A stretch of DNA of 62,848 nucleotides from Streptococcaceae bacterium (GCA_031270325.1 JAISXW010000010.1:1-62848); one strand, 5' to 3'; numbered from the stretch's first letter, positions 53,565 through 62,131 are shown. The notes: a model not told the origin generated them from the letters alone. A program made the numbers and translations.

Positions 53565-54719
53565 ATGACCAACACAACAATTGAAATCGATGAACGTTAT
53601 CCCCTTGGCGGTATTCACCACGTCACAGCCATTAGTTCTAGCGCTCAACACATTTATGATTTTTTCACAAATATCCTCGGACTACGCTTGGCTAAACTCA
53701 CGGTCAATCAAGATGACTATGAAACTTACCACCTTTATTTTACAGACGAAGATGGCAATGCTGGCACTGATATGACTTTCTTTGATTTCCCCGGTATTCC
53801 TAAGGGAACAAAAGGCACAAATAACATTGAGCGTGCTTCATTTCGTGTACCAACTGATGCTGCTTTAACTTACTGGCTAGACCGCTTTGATCAAGCTGAA
53901 GTGACACATGGCGAGGTCAATCAACGATTTGGCAAGAAATTCTTTGAGTTTGAGGACTTTGATGGGCAACAATATCAAATCATCTCTGATCAAAACAATG
54001 TTGGTGTGCCTGCTGGTAAACCTTGGCAATTGTCAAATGTCGCTGAAGAACACGCCATCGTCGGTCTTGGCCCAATCTTTGTCAAAGTGGCGAACTTTGA
54101 CAATCTCGATCTCGTTTTGACCAAAGTCCTCGGTTTCCGTCGGACAGGCGATGAAGATGCTTTCCACCAATATGAACTGGCTGAAGGTGGTAATGGTGCG
54201 ACTTTGATTGTCGAAGACGCACCAGATGAAGGCGTAGCGTGGCAAGGTTACGGTAATATCCACCACTTAGCACTTCGAGTAAAAGACCCTGAAAGCCTGA
54301 ACTATTGGATTGAACGGATTAAATCATTCCGTTTCCCTGATTCTGGCCTTGTCGACCGTTTCTACTTTTCAAGCGAGTACTTCCGTGTAGCGCCTCAAGT
54401 TTTATTTGAACTTGCGACAGACACACCGGGGATTGGGGCACTTGATATGGTTAAATCTGGTGCTGGCAAGGTTGATTCTTATGAAGAAGCCCTCATCACT
54501 AGCGGTTTCTGGATTGATGAAACAAAAGAAGAAGCAGGTCTTGATCTCAGCCTACCACCTCACTTATTCCCCGGAGACGAAGCGGTTAAGGCTGCAACAG
54601 CTGCACGACTTCGCCCATTGGACACATCAGATGCCCACGATAAACGTGATGAAAACGACCTTTGGACCGTGTCCAGAATCTTGGCGCACAAACCAGCCGC
54701 CATCAAAAATGATGACTAA
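53565..54719 (+). CDS. two-domain VOC protein (ring-cleaving dioxygenase-like, MhqO-like)
   Basis: 384 residues with two glyoxalase/VOC modules (about 14-150 and 155-280). Likely metal ligands are His in GGIHHVTAIS, His in GNIHHLALRV, and Glu in LFELATDTPG. Firmicute relatives are induced by quinones and thought to open or detoxify them. AGGAG precedes the ATG. It is followed by a flavin-reductase-like gene after a hairpin, so the pair may act together against quinone stress. That is inference. Confidence 0.82.
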   Translation: MTNTTIEIDERYPLGGIHHVTAISSSAQHIYDFFTNILGLRLAKLTVNQDDYETYHLYFTDEDGNAGTDMTFFDFPGIPKGTKGTNNIERASFRVPTDAALTYWLDRFDQAEVTHGEVNQRFGKKFFEFEDFDGQQYQIISDQNNVGVPAGKPWQLSNVAEEHAIVGLGPIFVKVANFDNLDLVLTKVLGFRRTGDEDAFHQYELAEGGNGATLIVEDAPDEGVAWQGYGNIHHLALRVKDPESLNYWIERIKSFRFPDSGLVDRFYFSSEYFRVAPQVLFELATDTPGIGALDMVKSGAGKVDSYEEALITSGFWIDETKEEAGLDLSLPPHLFPGDEAVKAATAARLRPLDTSDAHDKRDENDLWTVSRILAHKPAAIKNDD

Positions 54720-54736
54720 TTCGGCACAATACCCCA

Positions 54737-54764
54737 GAAAATGACGATAAAATTCGTCATTTTC
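54737..54764 (+). terminator. hairpin between VOC and flavin reductase genes
   Basis: Perfect 11-bp stem GAAAATGACGA / TCGTCATTTTC with a six-base loop and only a short T-run, probably a partial terminator. Confidence 0.6.
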
Positions 54765-54801
54765 TATCGCTACTTAACCGGCAAATCAAAAGGAGCCTGA
54801 T

Positions 54802-55413
54802 ATGAAAAGTTTTACAACTGAAGCACTCAACCGCGCCAATCCTTATCTGGCCTATAAACTCCTCTCTGGTACAGTCATTCCTCGTCCAATTGCTTGGGTG
54901 ACAACACAGGCAGCCAATGGTACAGTCAATGCGGCACCTTTTAGCTTTTTCAATGTCGTCAGCAGCCAGCCGCCATTGGTCAGCATCTCGATGTTGGGAC
55001 AAAAAGATTCCGTTGATAACTTACTGGAAACAGGTGAAGCCGTCATTCATTTTGTCAATCCAGATAATGTCGAACTCATGAACCAAACTGCAGCCAGCCT
55101 CCCCAAAACCGTCAGTGAAATCGATCGATTCGGCATCGCAACCGAGCCATCTCAAACCGTGCGGGTTCCCTCTATCAGCAATGCCCCCATCAGATTTGAG
55201 GCCAAATTATTCCAACACCTACCGATTGAAGCACATGGGACGATTGTCAGTCATTTGATGCTACTCGAAATCACTAATTTTGCTTTTGACGAGACCATTT
55301 TTGATGAGGAGAAGTTCTACGTCAAGCCGGAAATCTTTCAGCCGATTGCCCGATTAGCCGGCAACACCTATAGCGAATTAGGTCAACGCTTTGACCTTGA
55401 GCGCCCGCAATAA
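54802..55413 (+). CDS. flavin reductase-like FMN-binding protein
   Basis: 203 residues, a flavin split-barrel domain. The FMN-binding pattern is GTVIPRPIAWVTT and FNVVSSQPPLVSISM. The family includes flavin reductases supplying monooxygenases and azoreductase-like proteins. AAAGGAG precedes the ATG. Downstream partner of the VOC gene; ends at a strong terminator. Confidence 0.85.
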   Translation: MKSFTTEALNRANPYLAYKLLSGTVIPRPIAWVTTQAANGTVNAAPFSFFNVVSSQPPLVSISMLGQKDSVDNLLETGEAVIHFVNPDNVELMNQTAASLPKTVSEIDRFGIATEPSQTVRVPSISNAPIRFEAKLFQHLPIEAHGTIVSHLMLLEITNFAFDETIFDEEKFYVKPEIFQPIARLAGNTYSELGQRFDLERPQ

Positions 55414-55426
55414 AATCGCCCGCACA

Positions 55427-55468
55427 CAAAAAGCGATACACGGCCAATAAGACCTGTATCGCTTTTTT
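55427..55468. terminator. bidirectional terminator
   Basis: AAAAAGCGATACA and TGTATCGCTTTTTTT with a 14-base loop between convergent genes. Confidence 0.9.
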
Positions 55469-55665
55469 TAAATTGTTTCGATGATTTCCGCTGTTTCTTC
55501 TTCCAACCAATGCTCTAGCAATTCTGCGAAATTTTCATACATGATATGTTTGGTTTTCGCAATCTCCGCCCGATGAAATTCTTTGTTGCCAATAAAAATA
55601 TCAGCAATCTTGGCTTGATTATGACCGAGTTGCTTCAGTTTGTAAACCATTTGTGCTTTATTCAT
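55468..55665 (-). CDS. small protein of unknown function
   Basis: 65 residues starting MNKAQMVYKLKQLGHNQAKI, amphipathic helices and an acidic end (EHWLEEETAEIIETI). No membrane segment. GGAG eight bases before the ATG and a terminator at the stop support a real gene. The first 25 residues look like a small helix-turn-helix (KLKQLGHNQAKIADIF), but this is weak. I do not recognise the family. Confidence 0.6.
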   Translation of the reverse strand: MNKAQMVYKLKQLGHNQAKIADIFIGNKEFHRAEIAKTKHIMYENFAELLEHWLEEETAEIIETI

Positions 55666-55757
55666 CTCTTATTCTCCAATTTCTTTCCATCTACTTGCAA
55701 CCGTTTTCTACACCTTTTATTATACCACAAGAATCGATAAAAGTGGGGAGGCTTGTC

Positions 55758-56010
55758 ATTCTTTTGCAAGACAAACGCATGAAACAATCACATGATCTGG
55801 TAGCAATAGTTTTAAACTTTTCCCAATCACTATCCTGAACGCAGAGGTTCCGTTCCTTGTCTCAAAACAGCGTGGCGACACGCCGCCAAAAATAAGTTTA
55901 AAACTGTGAAGAGGCTGGGTTTGCCGTGGAAACAATCCTTGCTTTGTACCACAGCTATTTTGAGCCAACCCGCTCCACTGCACGACAAATTCAGTTGGGT
56001 CAAATTAAAC
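55758..56010 (-). repeat. dispersed palindromic repeat, copy C
   Basis: Shares TTGTCTCAAAACAGCGTGGC, CAGAGGTTCCGTTCC, GACAAACGCATGA and CCACAGCTATTTTGAGCCAA with copies A and B, with a different central part. The surrounding 55670-56115 gap has no gene. Confidence 0.75.
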
Positions 56011-56117
56011 GTAGCATCTCCGATTTATCAAACGTCGTCTGTCATTCTGATAGCAAGCCAAAGTGTTCAAACAGTTTCATGCCTTTGTGTGATTATTTTA
56101 TCTTAAGGACAACCTTG

Positions 56118-56945
56118 TCAAAACTTTTTGCCCTGTAAAATCTGGACGTGAATCGTTGCTGTTTTCGGTGGATTTTTGGCAATCCTTTCCTTTTCTGCTG
56201 CTGAAATCTGCCATTCTAGCGGGCTCATGGATAGGAAGTCCTGACCTAAGGCTTCTGGTAAATCAAAGGTATAATGGACTTCTTTTGAGATCATATCGGG
56301 AAAGTGGTCGGCAAATTTAGCCAGCACTTGATGATTGTCATAATCTAGCGCCATGCCGAATGCCTGCCGCAACTCTTGTAGATAAAATCGATCCGGTATG
56401 ACCTTAATGACTTGCCCATCTGTCGCCAAGACTCTTGAAAACTCCCGATAATTCGACGGGGTAAAGATATTGAGCACCGTTGCCATGCTACCATCAGCAA
56501 ATGGCAGATTGGTCAAGTCTGCCAAGCTCCAGAAAGTTGGCACCTCTCGATAATCTGTCGCCATCTGGACACCATCTAGGGCGATGTCAAAGCCAAACTG
56601 ATGCCCTTGAACATTTAACAGACTTAGAAAACTGCCCTCGCCACTCCCGACATCTAGCAGATTGCCCGCCATCAGCAGGGCTTGAATTTCAGCCAATACC
56701 GGCGCATACATTCCAGCCTGAATCAAACGCCGCCGAGGTTCAAACATGGCGTGCGTATAATGCGTGGTATCCGGTTTGATCGGCAAAAAATTGACAAAGC
56801 CTTTTTTATTGAGATTATAAGTATGCCGGTTGACACAAATCAGCGCATACTTATCCAGCCGAAAAGCCGTATGACAAAGCGGACACCGCAGCAAGTCCAA
56901 TGTTTCTGCCAGATACACGGCAGCTTGATCAATTTTTTTCAACAT
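56118..56945 (-). CDS. rlmA: 23S rRNA (guanine-N1)-methyltransferase RlmA
   Basis: 275 residues. The N-terminal zinc site is LLRCPLCHTAFRL plus LICVNRHTYNLNKKG. The SAM motif is LLDVGSGEGSFLSLL. The Gram-positive form (RlmA-II) methylates G748 of 23S rRNA near the tylosin site. AAAGGA is ten bases before the ATG. It lies downstream of the HepT-like gene on the same strand, separated by 34 bases. Confidence 0.9.
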   Translation of the reverse strand: MLKKIDQAAVYLAETLDLLRCPLCHTAFRLDKYALICVNRHTYNLNKKGFVNFLPIKPDTTHYTHAMFEPRRRLIQAGMYAPVLAEIQALLMAGNLLDVGSGEGSFLSLLNVQGHQFGFDIALDGVQMATDYREVPTFWSLADLTNLPFADGSMATVLNIFTPSNYREFSRVLATDGQVIKVIPDRFYLQELRQAFGMALDYDNHQVLAKFADHFPDMISKEVHYTFDLPEALGQDFLSMSPLEWQISAAEKERIAKNPPKTATIHVQILQGKKF

Positions 56946-56979
56946 TACGCTTGCCGTCCTTTCTCAACTCTCCCACATC

Positions 56980-57309
56980 CTAAACACTCGCCTTGACCTT
57001 ATCTCGCACGCTCGGCAAGAGTGTCGCCAGCATCAACACCTCATCACTGACCGTCTCAATCACATCGCCCGGCCGCAAATGTTGCACCTCATACGCCACA
57101 AAGTCACGAAAGCGATCAATACTCGCCCAATCAACCTCAGGAAAAGCAGCTCTCGTTCCCGTCGAAATCGCCTTTATCTCATAAGCAATATGCTCTAGGA
57201 ACACCAAATAATCATCATCAACCGCCTGCCCCACTGTTTTTTGAATGAATCGCACATGAGTTAGCATTAACTCAATCTGATACAAATCTGCTCGCCGATA
57301 ATTAAACAC
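56980..57309 (-). CDS. HepT-like protein with altered catalytic motif
   Basis: 109 residues with a GTG start, GAGG nine bases upstream. Helical HepT pattern: LYQIELMLTHVRFIQKTVGQ near the front, then AFPEVDWASIDRFRDFVAYE. In HepT toxins the motif is R-x4-6-H-x-Y; here it reads RFRDFVAYEVQH, with Tyr where the His usually is and the nearest His further on. No MntA nucleotidyltransferase partner is adjacent. It may be a domesticated member. Confidence 0.6.
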   Translation of the reverse strand: MFNYRRADLYQIELMLTHVRFIQKTVGQAVDDDYLVFLEHIAYEIKAISTGTRAAFPEVDWASIDRFRDFVAYEVQHLRPGDVIETVSDEVLMLATLLPSVRDKVKASV

Positions 57310-57385
57310 ACGCTACTTCCTCTCACACAATGCCTCGACCTCTTAAAGCAAGACAAACCACAACGACCCGTCTTATCGCCTCTCC

Positions 57386-57603
57386 GAGCTCGGATGTTTC
57401 TGCTTTAAGCTCGAGTAATTCTCCTCCAAGCTCGGATGTCCCTGCTCTAAGCTCGAGTAATTCTCCTCAAAGCGTGGATAGTTCTGCTCTGAGCTCGAAT
57501 AATTCTCCTCCAAGCTCGGATAGTTCTGCTCTGAGCTCGAATAATTCTCCTCCAAGCTCAAGTAGTTCTCCTCTAAGCTCGAGTCCTTCCCCTCCAAGCG
57601 TGA
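57386..57603. repeat. 21-bp tandem repeat array
   Basis: Eleven units alternating AAGCTCGGATGTCCCTGCTC and AAGCTCGAGTAATTCTCCTC types, each exactly 21 bases apart (for example 57407, 57428, 57449, 57470, 57491, 57512, 57533, 57554, 57575, 57596). Open on both strands: plus reads SSDVSAL/SSSNSPP, minus SLEENYS/SSEQNYP. No start signals fit either frame. Confidence 0.88.
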
Positions 57604-57790
57604 AACGGAACCTACGTTGTCGGGATAGTTTACCCCTTTTAAAGCCGCTACTATCTCGTGGGTGTCCTGTGCCCTTGCCGCCTACCGCCTGCCAATGCCT
57701 CTATTATAGCATAGGATATGTTACAATAGAAAAAAGTAGATGATGGACAAGGGTTTGACCCCTGTCCGATTCATGAAGATTGGAGTGCTT

Positions 57791-58423
57791 ATGTTAATCA
57801 GAGAATTTTGTGCCGAAAACTTTACCGACATTCCGGCTGCCGTTGCGACTGGGGTCGAGCGGATTGAGCTGTGTGATAATCTCGCCGTAGGCGGCACGAC
57901 ACCGAGTTACGCCGTCATTCAAGAAAGCGCCGCCTATCTCAAAGATAGCAAGACGAGCTTGGCAACGATGATTCGCCCACGTGGTGGGGATTTCGTCTAC
58001 CACGATATCGAGCTTCGAATCATGGAGTTGGACATTTTGAAAGCCATTGAGGCAGGGACGAGCGAGCTAGTCTTTGGCGCGCTAACTCCTGATTACGACC
58101 TCGACCTCGAGGCGCTCGAAACTCTGATGATTGCCAGTCAAGGTCTCCCTGTCACCTTTCACATGGCCTTTGATGCCATTCCTGACGATCGACAAAAAGC
58201 GGCACTCGACACCCTCGTCACGCTAGGCTTTGATAAAGTCCTCCTACACGGCGGTCCACTAGATACCCCCATCAACACAGACAAAATCGCCCAACTGGTC
58301 GCCCACGCTAACGGTCGGATCCAAATCCTCGCCGGCGGCGGTGTCAGCGCTGACAATGCCCAAACCATCGCCAACCAGACCGGAAGCCCCTATGTTCATG
58401 GGACTCGGATTGTTGATTTGTGA
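57791..58423 (+). CDS. cutC: copper homeostasis protein CutC
   Basis: 210 residues from the ATG at 57791 (TGGAG six bases before). The TIM barrel starts LIREFCAENFTDIPAAVATG, with ERIELCDNLAVGGTTPS, MIRPRGGDFVY and ILAGGGVSADN. The precise role of CutC in copper handling is debated. A hairpin GGACAAGGGT/ACCCCTGTCC lies in the 5' leader (57743-57765), behind an extended -10 TGTTACAAT (57719-57727). It is the last gene with the main chromosome's style; foreign sequence begins within about 10 bases of its stop. Confidence 0.93.
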   Translation: MLIREFCAENFTDIPAAVATGVERIELCDNLAVGGTTPSYAVIQESAAYLKDSKTSLATMIRPRGGDFVYHDIELRIMELDILKAIEAGTSELVFGALTPDYDLDLEALETLMIASQGLPVTFHMAFDAIPDDRQKAALDTLVTLGFDKVLLHGGPLDTPINTDKIAQLVAHANGRIQILAGGGVSADNAQTIANQTGSPYVHGTRIVDL

Positions 58424-58435
58424 GGGGGGGACTTC

Positions 58436-58512
58436 GCCTGATAGGTCTGTTTATCCTTCGTCGGGACGTTAAGCGGGCTGGAAAAACATCGTAAACAGCC
58501 GAAACGTTATGT
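58436..58512 (+). other. attC-like recombination site 1
   Basis: Begins GCCTGATAGGTCTGTTTAT and ends ACGTTATGT, with inner GGCTG/CAGCC arms. Aligns with site 2 over GGTCTGTT, CTTCG-CGGG and GTTATG. The last seven bases match a GTTRRRY-like core. The left core is imperfect, as expected if this is a hybrid or a broken join. Confidence 0.55.
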
Positions 58513-58616
58513 ACAATTTGCCCTAAATTTTTTTGGAAATATATTAACAAAAATAATAAAAAAATATATAATAAGGATTGCTGAAAAATGTTTTTGCAAA
58601 TAATGTGGAGGATCAA

Positions 58617-59198
58617 ATGTATTTTAAGAAAATAATCGGAAGTAAATGTTATTTGTCTCCAATGAATTCAAATGATGCCGAAAAATTTACTGAATGGCTT
58701 AATGATTTAGATATAACTGTAAATTTGACTCTTTATAATAGTATTATAAATACGGAAAATGAAAAAGCAATGTTGGAAAAATTATCTAAAGACCATAATT
58801 ACTCAATTATTGATAATAAGACCGATGAATTAATTGGAAATTGTGGATATATTGATTTGGATCATTTAAATCAAACGGCAGAAGTTGGAATATTTATTGG
58901 AAATAAAAATTATTGGAATAAAGGATATGGAACAGAAGCCTTGACATTATTATTGGACTATGGATTTAAGGCATTAAATTTACACAATATTGGATTAAGG
59001 GTATATTCATTTAACAGGCGGGCAATAAAATCTTATGAAAATGCCGGATTCAAAATAATTGGAAAAAGGCGGGAGGCATTATTACGGGGGAAAGAAAAAT
59101 ATGATATAATATTTATGGATATATTGGAAAAAGAATTTTATGAAAATAATAAAATAATAATGGAAATAAATAATGGAGTAGGGGGCAACTTTGCATAA
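58617..59198 (+). CDS. GNAT (RimJ/RimL type) acetyltransferase cassette gene
   Basis: 193 residues from the ATG at 58617 (GGAGG five bases before), in very AT-rich DNA unlike the 58 kb to its left. MYFKKIIGSKCYLSPMNSND opens the fold; FIGNKNYWNKGYGTEALTLL is the acetyl-CoA motif, then YSFNRRAIKSYENAGFKIIG. Substrate unknown; relatives acetylate ribosomal proteins, spermidine or drugs. Its stop lies inside the following attC-like site, the normal arrangement in an integron cassette. A TATAAT at about 58567 could drive it. Confidence 0.82.
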   Translation: MYFKKIIGSKCYLSPMNSNDAEKFTEWLNDLDITVNLTLYNSIINTENEKAMLEKLSKDHNYSIIDNKTDELIGNCGYIDLDHLNQTAEVGIFIGNKNYWNKGYGTEALTLLLDYGFKALNLHNIGLRVYSFNRRAIKSYENAGFKIIGKRREALLRGKEKYDIIFMDILEKEFYENNKIIMEINNGVGGNFA

Positions 59199-59256
59199 CA
59201 GGTCTGTTCTATGCTTCGCCGGGGTGGCAAACGTCGAATGGATGTGGATGTTATGC
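59193..59256 (+). other. attC-like recombination site 2
   Basis: Outer cores GCATAAC (59193-59199) and GTTATGC (59250-59256) are perfect complements, 64 bases overall, with imperfect inner arms. This matches attC architecture. It directly follows the acetyltransferase reading frame. Confidence 0.65.
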
Positions 59257-59333
59257 GACATTTTTTGATTTTTTTGTAAAATTATTGACAATATAGAAGG
59301 AAAAAGATTTACTATAATAAAGGAGAAGCCAAA

Positions 59334-59640
59334 TTGAAGAAAAACATCATAATATTGTTTTTGCTTATTACAGGTAGTGGGAATTTATTTACCGGAACCT
59401 TGACAATAGAGGTGGAAAATGCCCATTCCGGCAAGTGACATTTAAGGGTTGAAATATTTAATAATGAAAATCTTGAAATAATTATAGATGCTAAGATGCA
59501 AGCAAACTTTGCACTCAATAAAAAATTGCAAGACAAAAAATATCTATCCTCTACTCTCAACGGAAGAGATGTAAATACATTGATTTTTCCTACGGTAATC
59601 TCGGTAAATATTGCTTTAATGTGAGAAGTAGAGGGCTTTA
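59334..59640 (+). pseudogene. broken secreted protein gene (DUF2141-like start)
   Basis: A TTG start with AGGAG eight bases upstream and TATAAT about 20 further. It reads a signal peptide MKKNIIILFLLITGSGNLFT, then TLTIEVENAHSGK, an in-frame TGA at 59436, then HLRVEIFNNENL in the same frame. The combined pattern resembles the start of DUF2141 proteins if the TGA replaces a Gly codon. A second TGA ends the frame near 59622. Either a decayed gene, a sequencing error, or a UGA-recoding source organism. Confidence 0.4.
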
Positions 59641-59966
59641 GACCAATACAAATATGGGATTAAACAAGCCAATACACATTTTAGATGCTGAGTTATCAGT
59701 TCGTAGTATTGTTAATGTGGTTGCTATTGCTGTATATGACACAGTAGTAAATGAACATATTTATAAAACTTGATTATAAAAAATGTATTTTGCTGTATTT
59801 ATAGAGATAACATTTATGCCGTCTCTATACACAAATACAGCAAAGAGTCACGACACAATATATAAGCAAGCGAATATAAGCAATAATTATTTATGAAATA
59901 TTTTATGGGCAACCACAAAATGATGTCCATATATTTTAATGTTTTAGTCCATATATTCTTAATAAA
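59641..59966. other. AT-rich intergenic region with long hairpin
   Basis: A 38-codon plus-strand frame (59655-59775) has no support. TTTGCTGTATTT (59789-59800) and AAATACAGCAAA (59833-59844), extended inward by ATAGAGA/TCTCTAT, make a strong hairpin. It could end transcription from either side; the synthetase gene converges on it. Confidence 0.6.
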
Positions 59967-62018
59967 TCATTTCTCAATTTTTATTCTTGCATCAACGGCA
60001 ACAATAGCATCTTTCCTGCCAAGCAAAGGATTTATATCCATTTCAGAAATTTCAGGTGCTATCTCTAATAATGCAGAAAGTTTAACAATGATATCGGTAA
60101 ATAGTTCTTGATTTACTCCTTCTTGACCTCTCACTCCTTCAATAATTTTATATGATTTCAAAGAAGTAAGCATATCTTTTGCATCGCTTTTTGATATTGG
60201 CACAAGTCCATATTGCACATCTTTCAGCACTTCAATAAATATTCCACCAAGCCCACATAAAATCAAATGTCCATATTTATTCTCATATTTAGCACCAACA
60301 AAAAGTTCTGTTCCCGATAGCATTGGTTGCAATAAAACACCCGTAGCATCTTTGATTTTCATCATATTTTCAAAAGTTTTTTCAACGGTAATATTATCTT
60401 TGATATTAAGTTTTACACCACCCACATCAGATTTATGTATAGGTCCAACAACCTTCATTACTAAAGGAAAACCAATTTCTTTAGTCGCATTCAAAGCATC
60501 ATTTTTTGTAAAAACAACAATTTCTTTAGCACGTGGAATTTCTACTATATCAAGTAATGCCTGCACTTGAGCAGGTTCAAGATATCCATTTATAGCATTA
60601 TCTATAATTGTGCGAATTTTATTTTTATCGATGTTTATACTATTATTTTCAATTACAGGTCGTTTTGTATGATAAACTTTTCCTAATGCTTTTCCAAATG
60701 CTACCTCATCTGTAAAACAAGAATGTCCTTGTTCAAACACTTCTGCTGTGAATTCAGGTGTGCGATAAGGCGATGGAATAATATGATAAATCGGCTTCTT
60801 ACATTTTTTAGTTTGCTTATATACAACTTTATATACTTCCTCGGGGGAAAACAAGCCACTATTTCCATATATCACAGCACTTGCATTTATATCTTCAAAA
60901 TGCTCATCAGCATAATCCAAAATTGTTGCAATATGATCAGGAGTTCCTGTAACAAGACAATCAATAGGATTAGCAACAGATGCTCCATAAAATAACTTAT
61001 TACATAATTCATTTGCTTTGTCTCCTTCTATTTTTGGAATCTGTAACCCAACATTCTCCAAAGTATCAGTCAGCATTACTCCCGGACCGCCTGCGTGAGT
61101 GACAATAGCAATATTTTTACCTGTTAATTCTTTATTTTTTAGTATTGTTGCAACATTTATAAGGTCAAATCTACCTTCACAACGAATAATACCTGCTTTC
61201 TTAAATAGTGCATCAACAGCCGTATCCGAACCTGCCAATGCTCCTGTATGTGAAGTTGCAGCACGTGAACCTGCGGCAAAACGCCCCGACTTCACAGCAC
61301 ATATTTTAGCCCCCTTATAAATCAATGATTGAGAATGTTTAAGAAGTTTTTGTGGATTGCTTACACTCTCAATATAAATCATTTTTATTAGCGGACTTGT
61401 TCCTAACTCAAAATTATTATCCCAATACTCAACCACATCCTCTACACTAATTTGGGCACCATTCCCAACTGAATAAACACTTGCAAAAGATAAGCCACGA
61501 GCAATCGCTTCCTCTAAAATATAAACAGCCGTAGCACCTGAACTTGTTACGAAATCGCACCCCGAATTTTCCAACCTTGGTATTGGTCCTGCTATCACTG
61601 CTTGATATACAGGAGTTAGCATTCCGATACAATTAGGACCAATTAATGCGCAATTATTAGCATTGCAAATTGCGACAATTTTTGTTTCTAATTCTTTACC
61701 TTCTTTTCCAATCTCGCTGAAACCAGCAGATACTATTATTATTGCTTTTGTAGATTTTTGCTCGCACAATTCACGTATTACGTCTTCTGCAAATTTAGAT
61801 GCAATACATATTACAGCCAATTCCACTTGTGGCAAGTCCTGTATCGTTTTATGGGTTTTTATGCCTTGCACTACTTCATCTTTTGGATTTACAACAAAAA
61901 TATTAGAGAAACCACCCTCCAATAAATTATACAATGACCTTCCACCTGGTTTGTTTACGTCATTAGAACCGCCAATAACAGCAATTGACTTTGGATTTAA
62001 TAATTCTTTTGTTATCAT
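59967..62018 (-). CDS. ADP-forming acyl-CoA synthetase (fused alpha-beta)
   Basis: 683 residues. It converts acyl-CoA, ADP and phosphate to acid, CoA and ATP. The CoA-binding domain starts IAVIGGSNDVNKPGGRSLYN. The succinyl-CoA-ligase-like domains carry the catalytic His region AATSHTGALAGSD and THAGGPGVMLTD. The ATP-grasp domain (about 460-683) has GFPLVMKVVGPIHKSDVGGV and EMDINPLL. Alpha and beta subunits are fused in the usual order. No ribosome site; the Bacteroidetes-type -7 box is four bases before the ATG. Codon use and promoter differ from the lactococcal part. Confidence 0.9.
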   Translation of the reverse strand: MITKELLNPKSIAVIGGSNDVNKPGGRSLYNLLEGGFSNIFVVNPKDEVVQGIKTHKTIQDLPQVELAVICIASKFAEDVIRELCEQKSTKAIIIVSAGFSEIGKEGKELETKIVAICNANNCALIGPNCIGMLTPVYQAVIAGPIPRLENSGCDFVTSSGATAVYILEEAIARGLSFASVYSVGNGAQISVEDVVEYWDNNFELGTSPLIKMIYIESVSNPQKLLKHSQSLIYKGAKICAVKSGRFAAGSRAATSHTGALAGSDTAVDALFKKAGIIRCEGRFDLINVATILKNKELTGKNIAIVTHAGGPGVMLTDTLENVGLQIPKIEGDKANELCNKLFYGASVANPIDCLVTGTPDHIATILDYADEHFEDINASAVIYGNSGLFSPEEVYKVVYKQTKKCKKPIYHIIPSPYRTPEFTAEVFEQGHSCFTDEVAFGKALGKVYHTKRPVIENNSINIDKNKIRTIIDNAINGYLEPAQVQALLDIVEIPRAKEIVVFTKNDALNATKEIGFPLVMKVVGPIHKSDVGGVKLNIKDNITVEKTFENMMKIKDATGVLLQPMLSGTELFVGAKYENKYGHLILCGLGGIFIEVLKDVQYGLVPISKSDAKDMLTSLKSYKIIEGVRGQEGVNQELFTDIIVKLSALLEIAPEISEMDINPLLGRKDAIVAVDARIKIEK

Positions 62019-62022
62019 TTAG

Positions 62023-62030
62023 CAAAAATA
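62023..62030 (-). promoter_or_regulatory. Bacteroidetes-type -7 promoter box
   Basis: TATTTTTG (TAnnTTTG) on the minus strand, four bases before the synthetase ATG. Confidence 0.6.
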
Positions 62031-62078
62031 CTAAATTTATTTATAAAAACTAGTGTTTTTTATTTTATTAAAAATTAA

Positions 62079-62108
62079 AAAGCAGCAAAGAATATTCTTT
62101 GCTGCTTT
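62079..62108 (-). terminator. terminator after the secreted helical protein
   Basis: AAAGCAGCAAAGAAT and its exact complement ATTCTTTGCTGCTTT, then TTAATTT on the minus strand. Confidence 0.85.
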
Positions 62109-62131
62109 GAAGTTTGCTATAAAAATACAAA

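Noticed and set aside
57330..57743. 137-codon plus-strand frame over the 57-kb array
   Set aside because: Same reason: low-complexity SSNSPP repeats, no ribosome site, runs into the cutC promoter.
59655..59775. 38-codon frame with an RpoA-like ELSVRS motif
   Set aside because: The match is six residues long, with no support before or after it.
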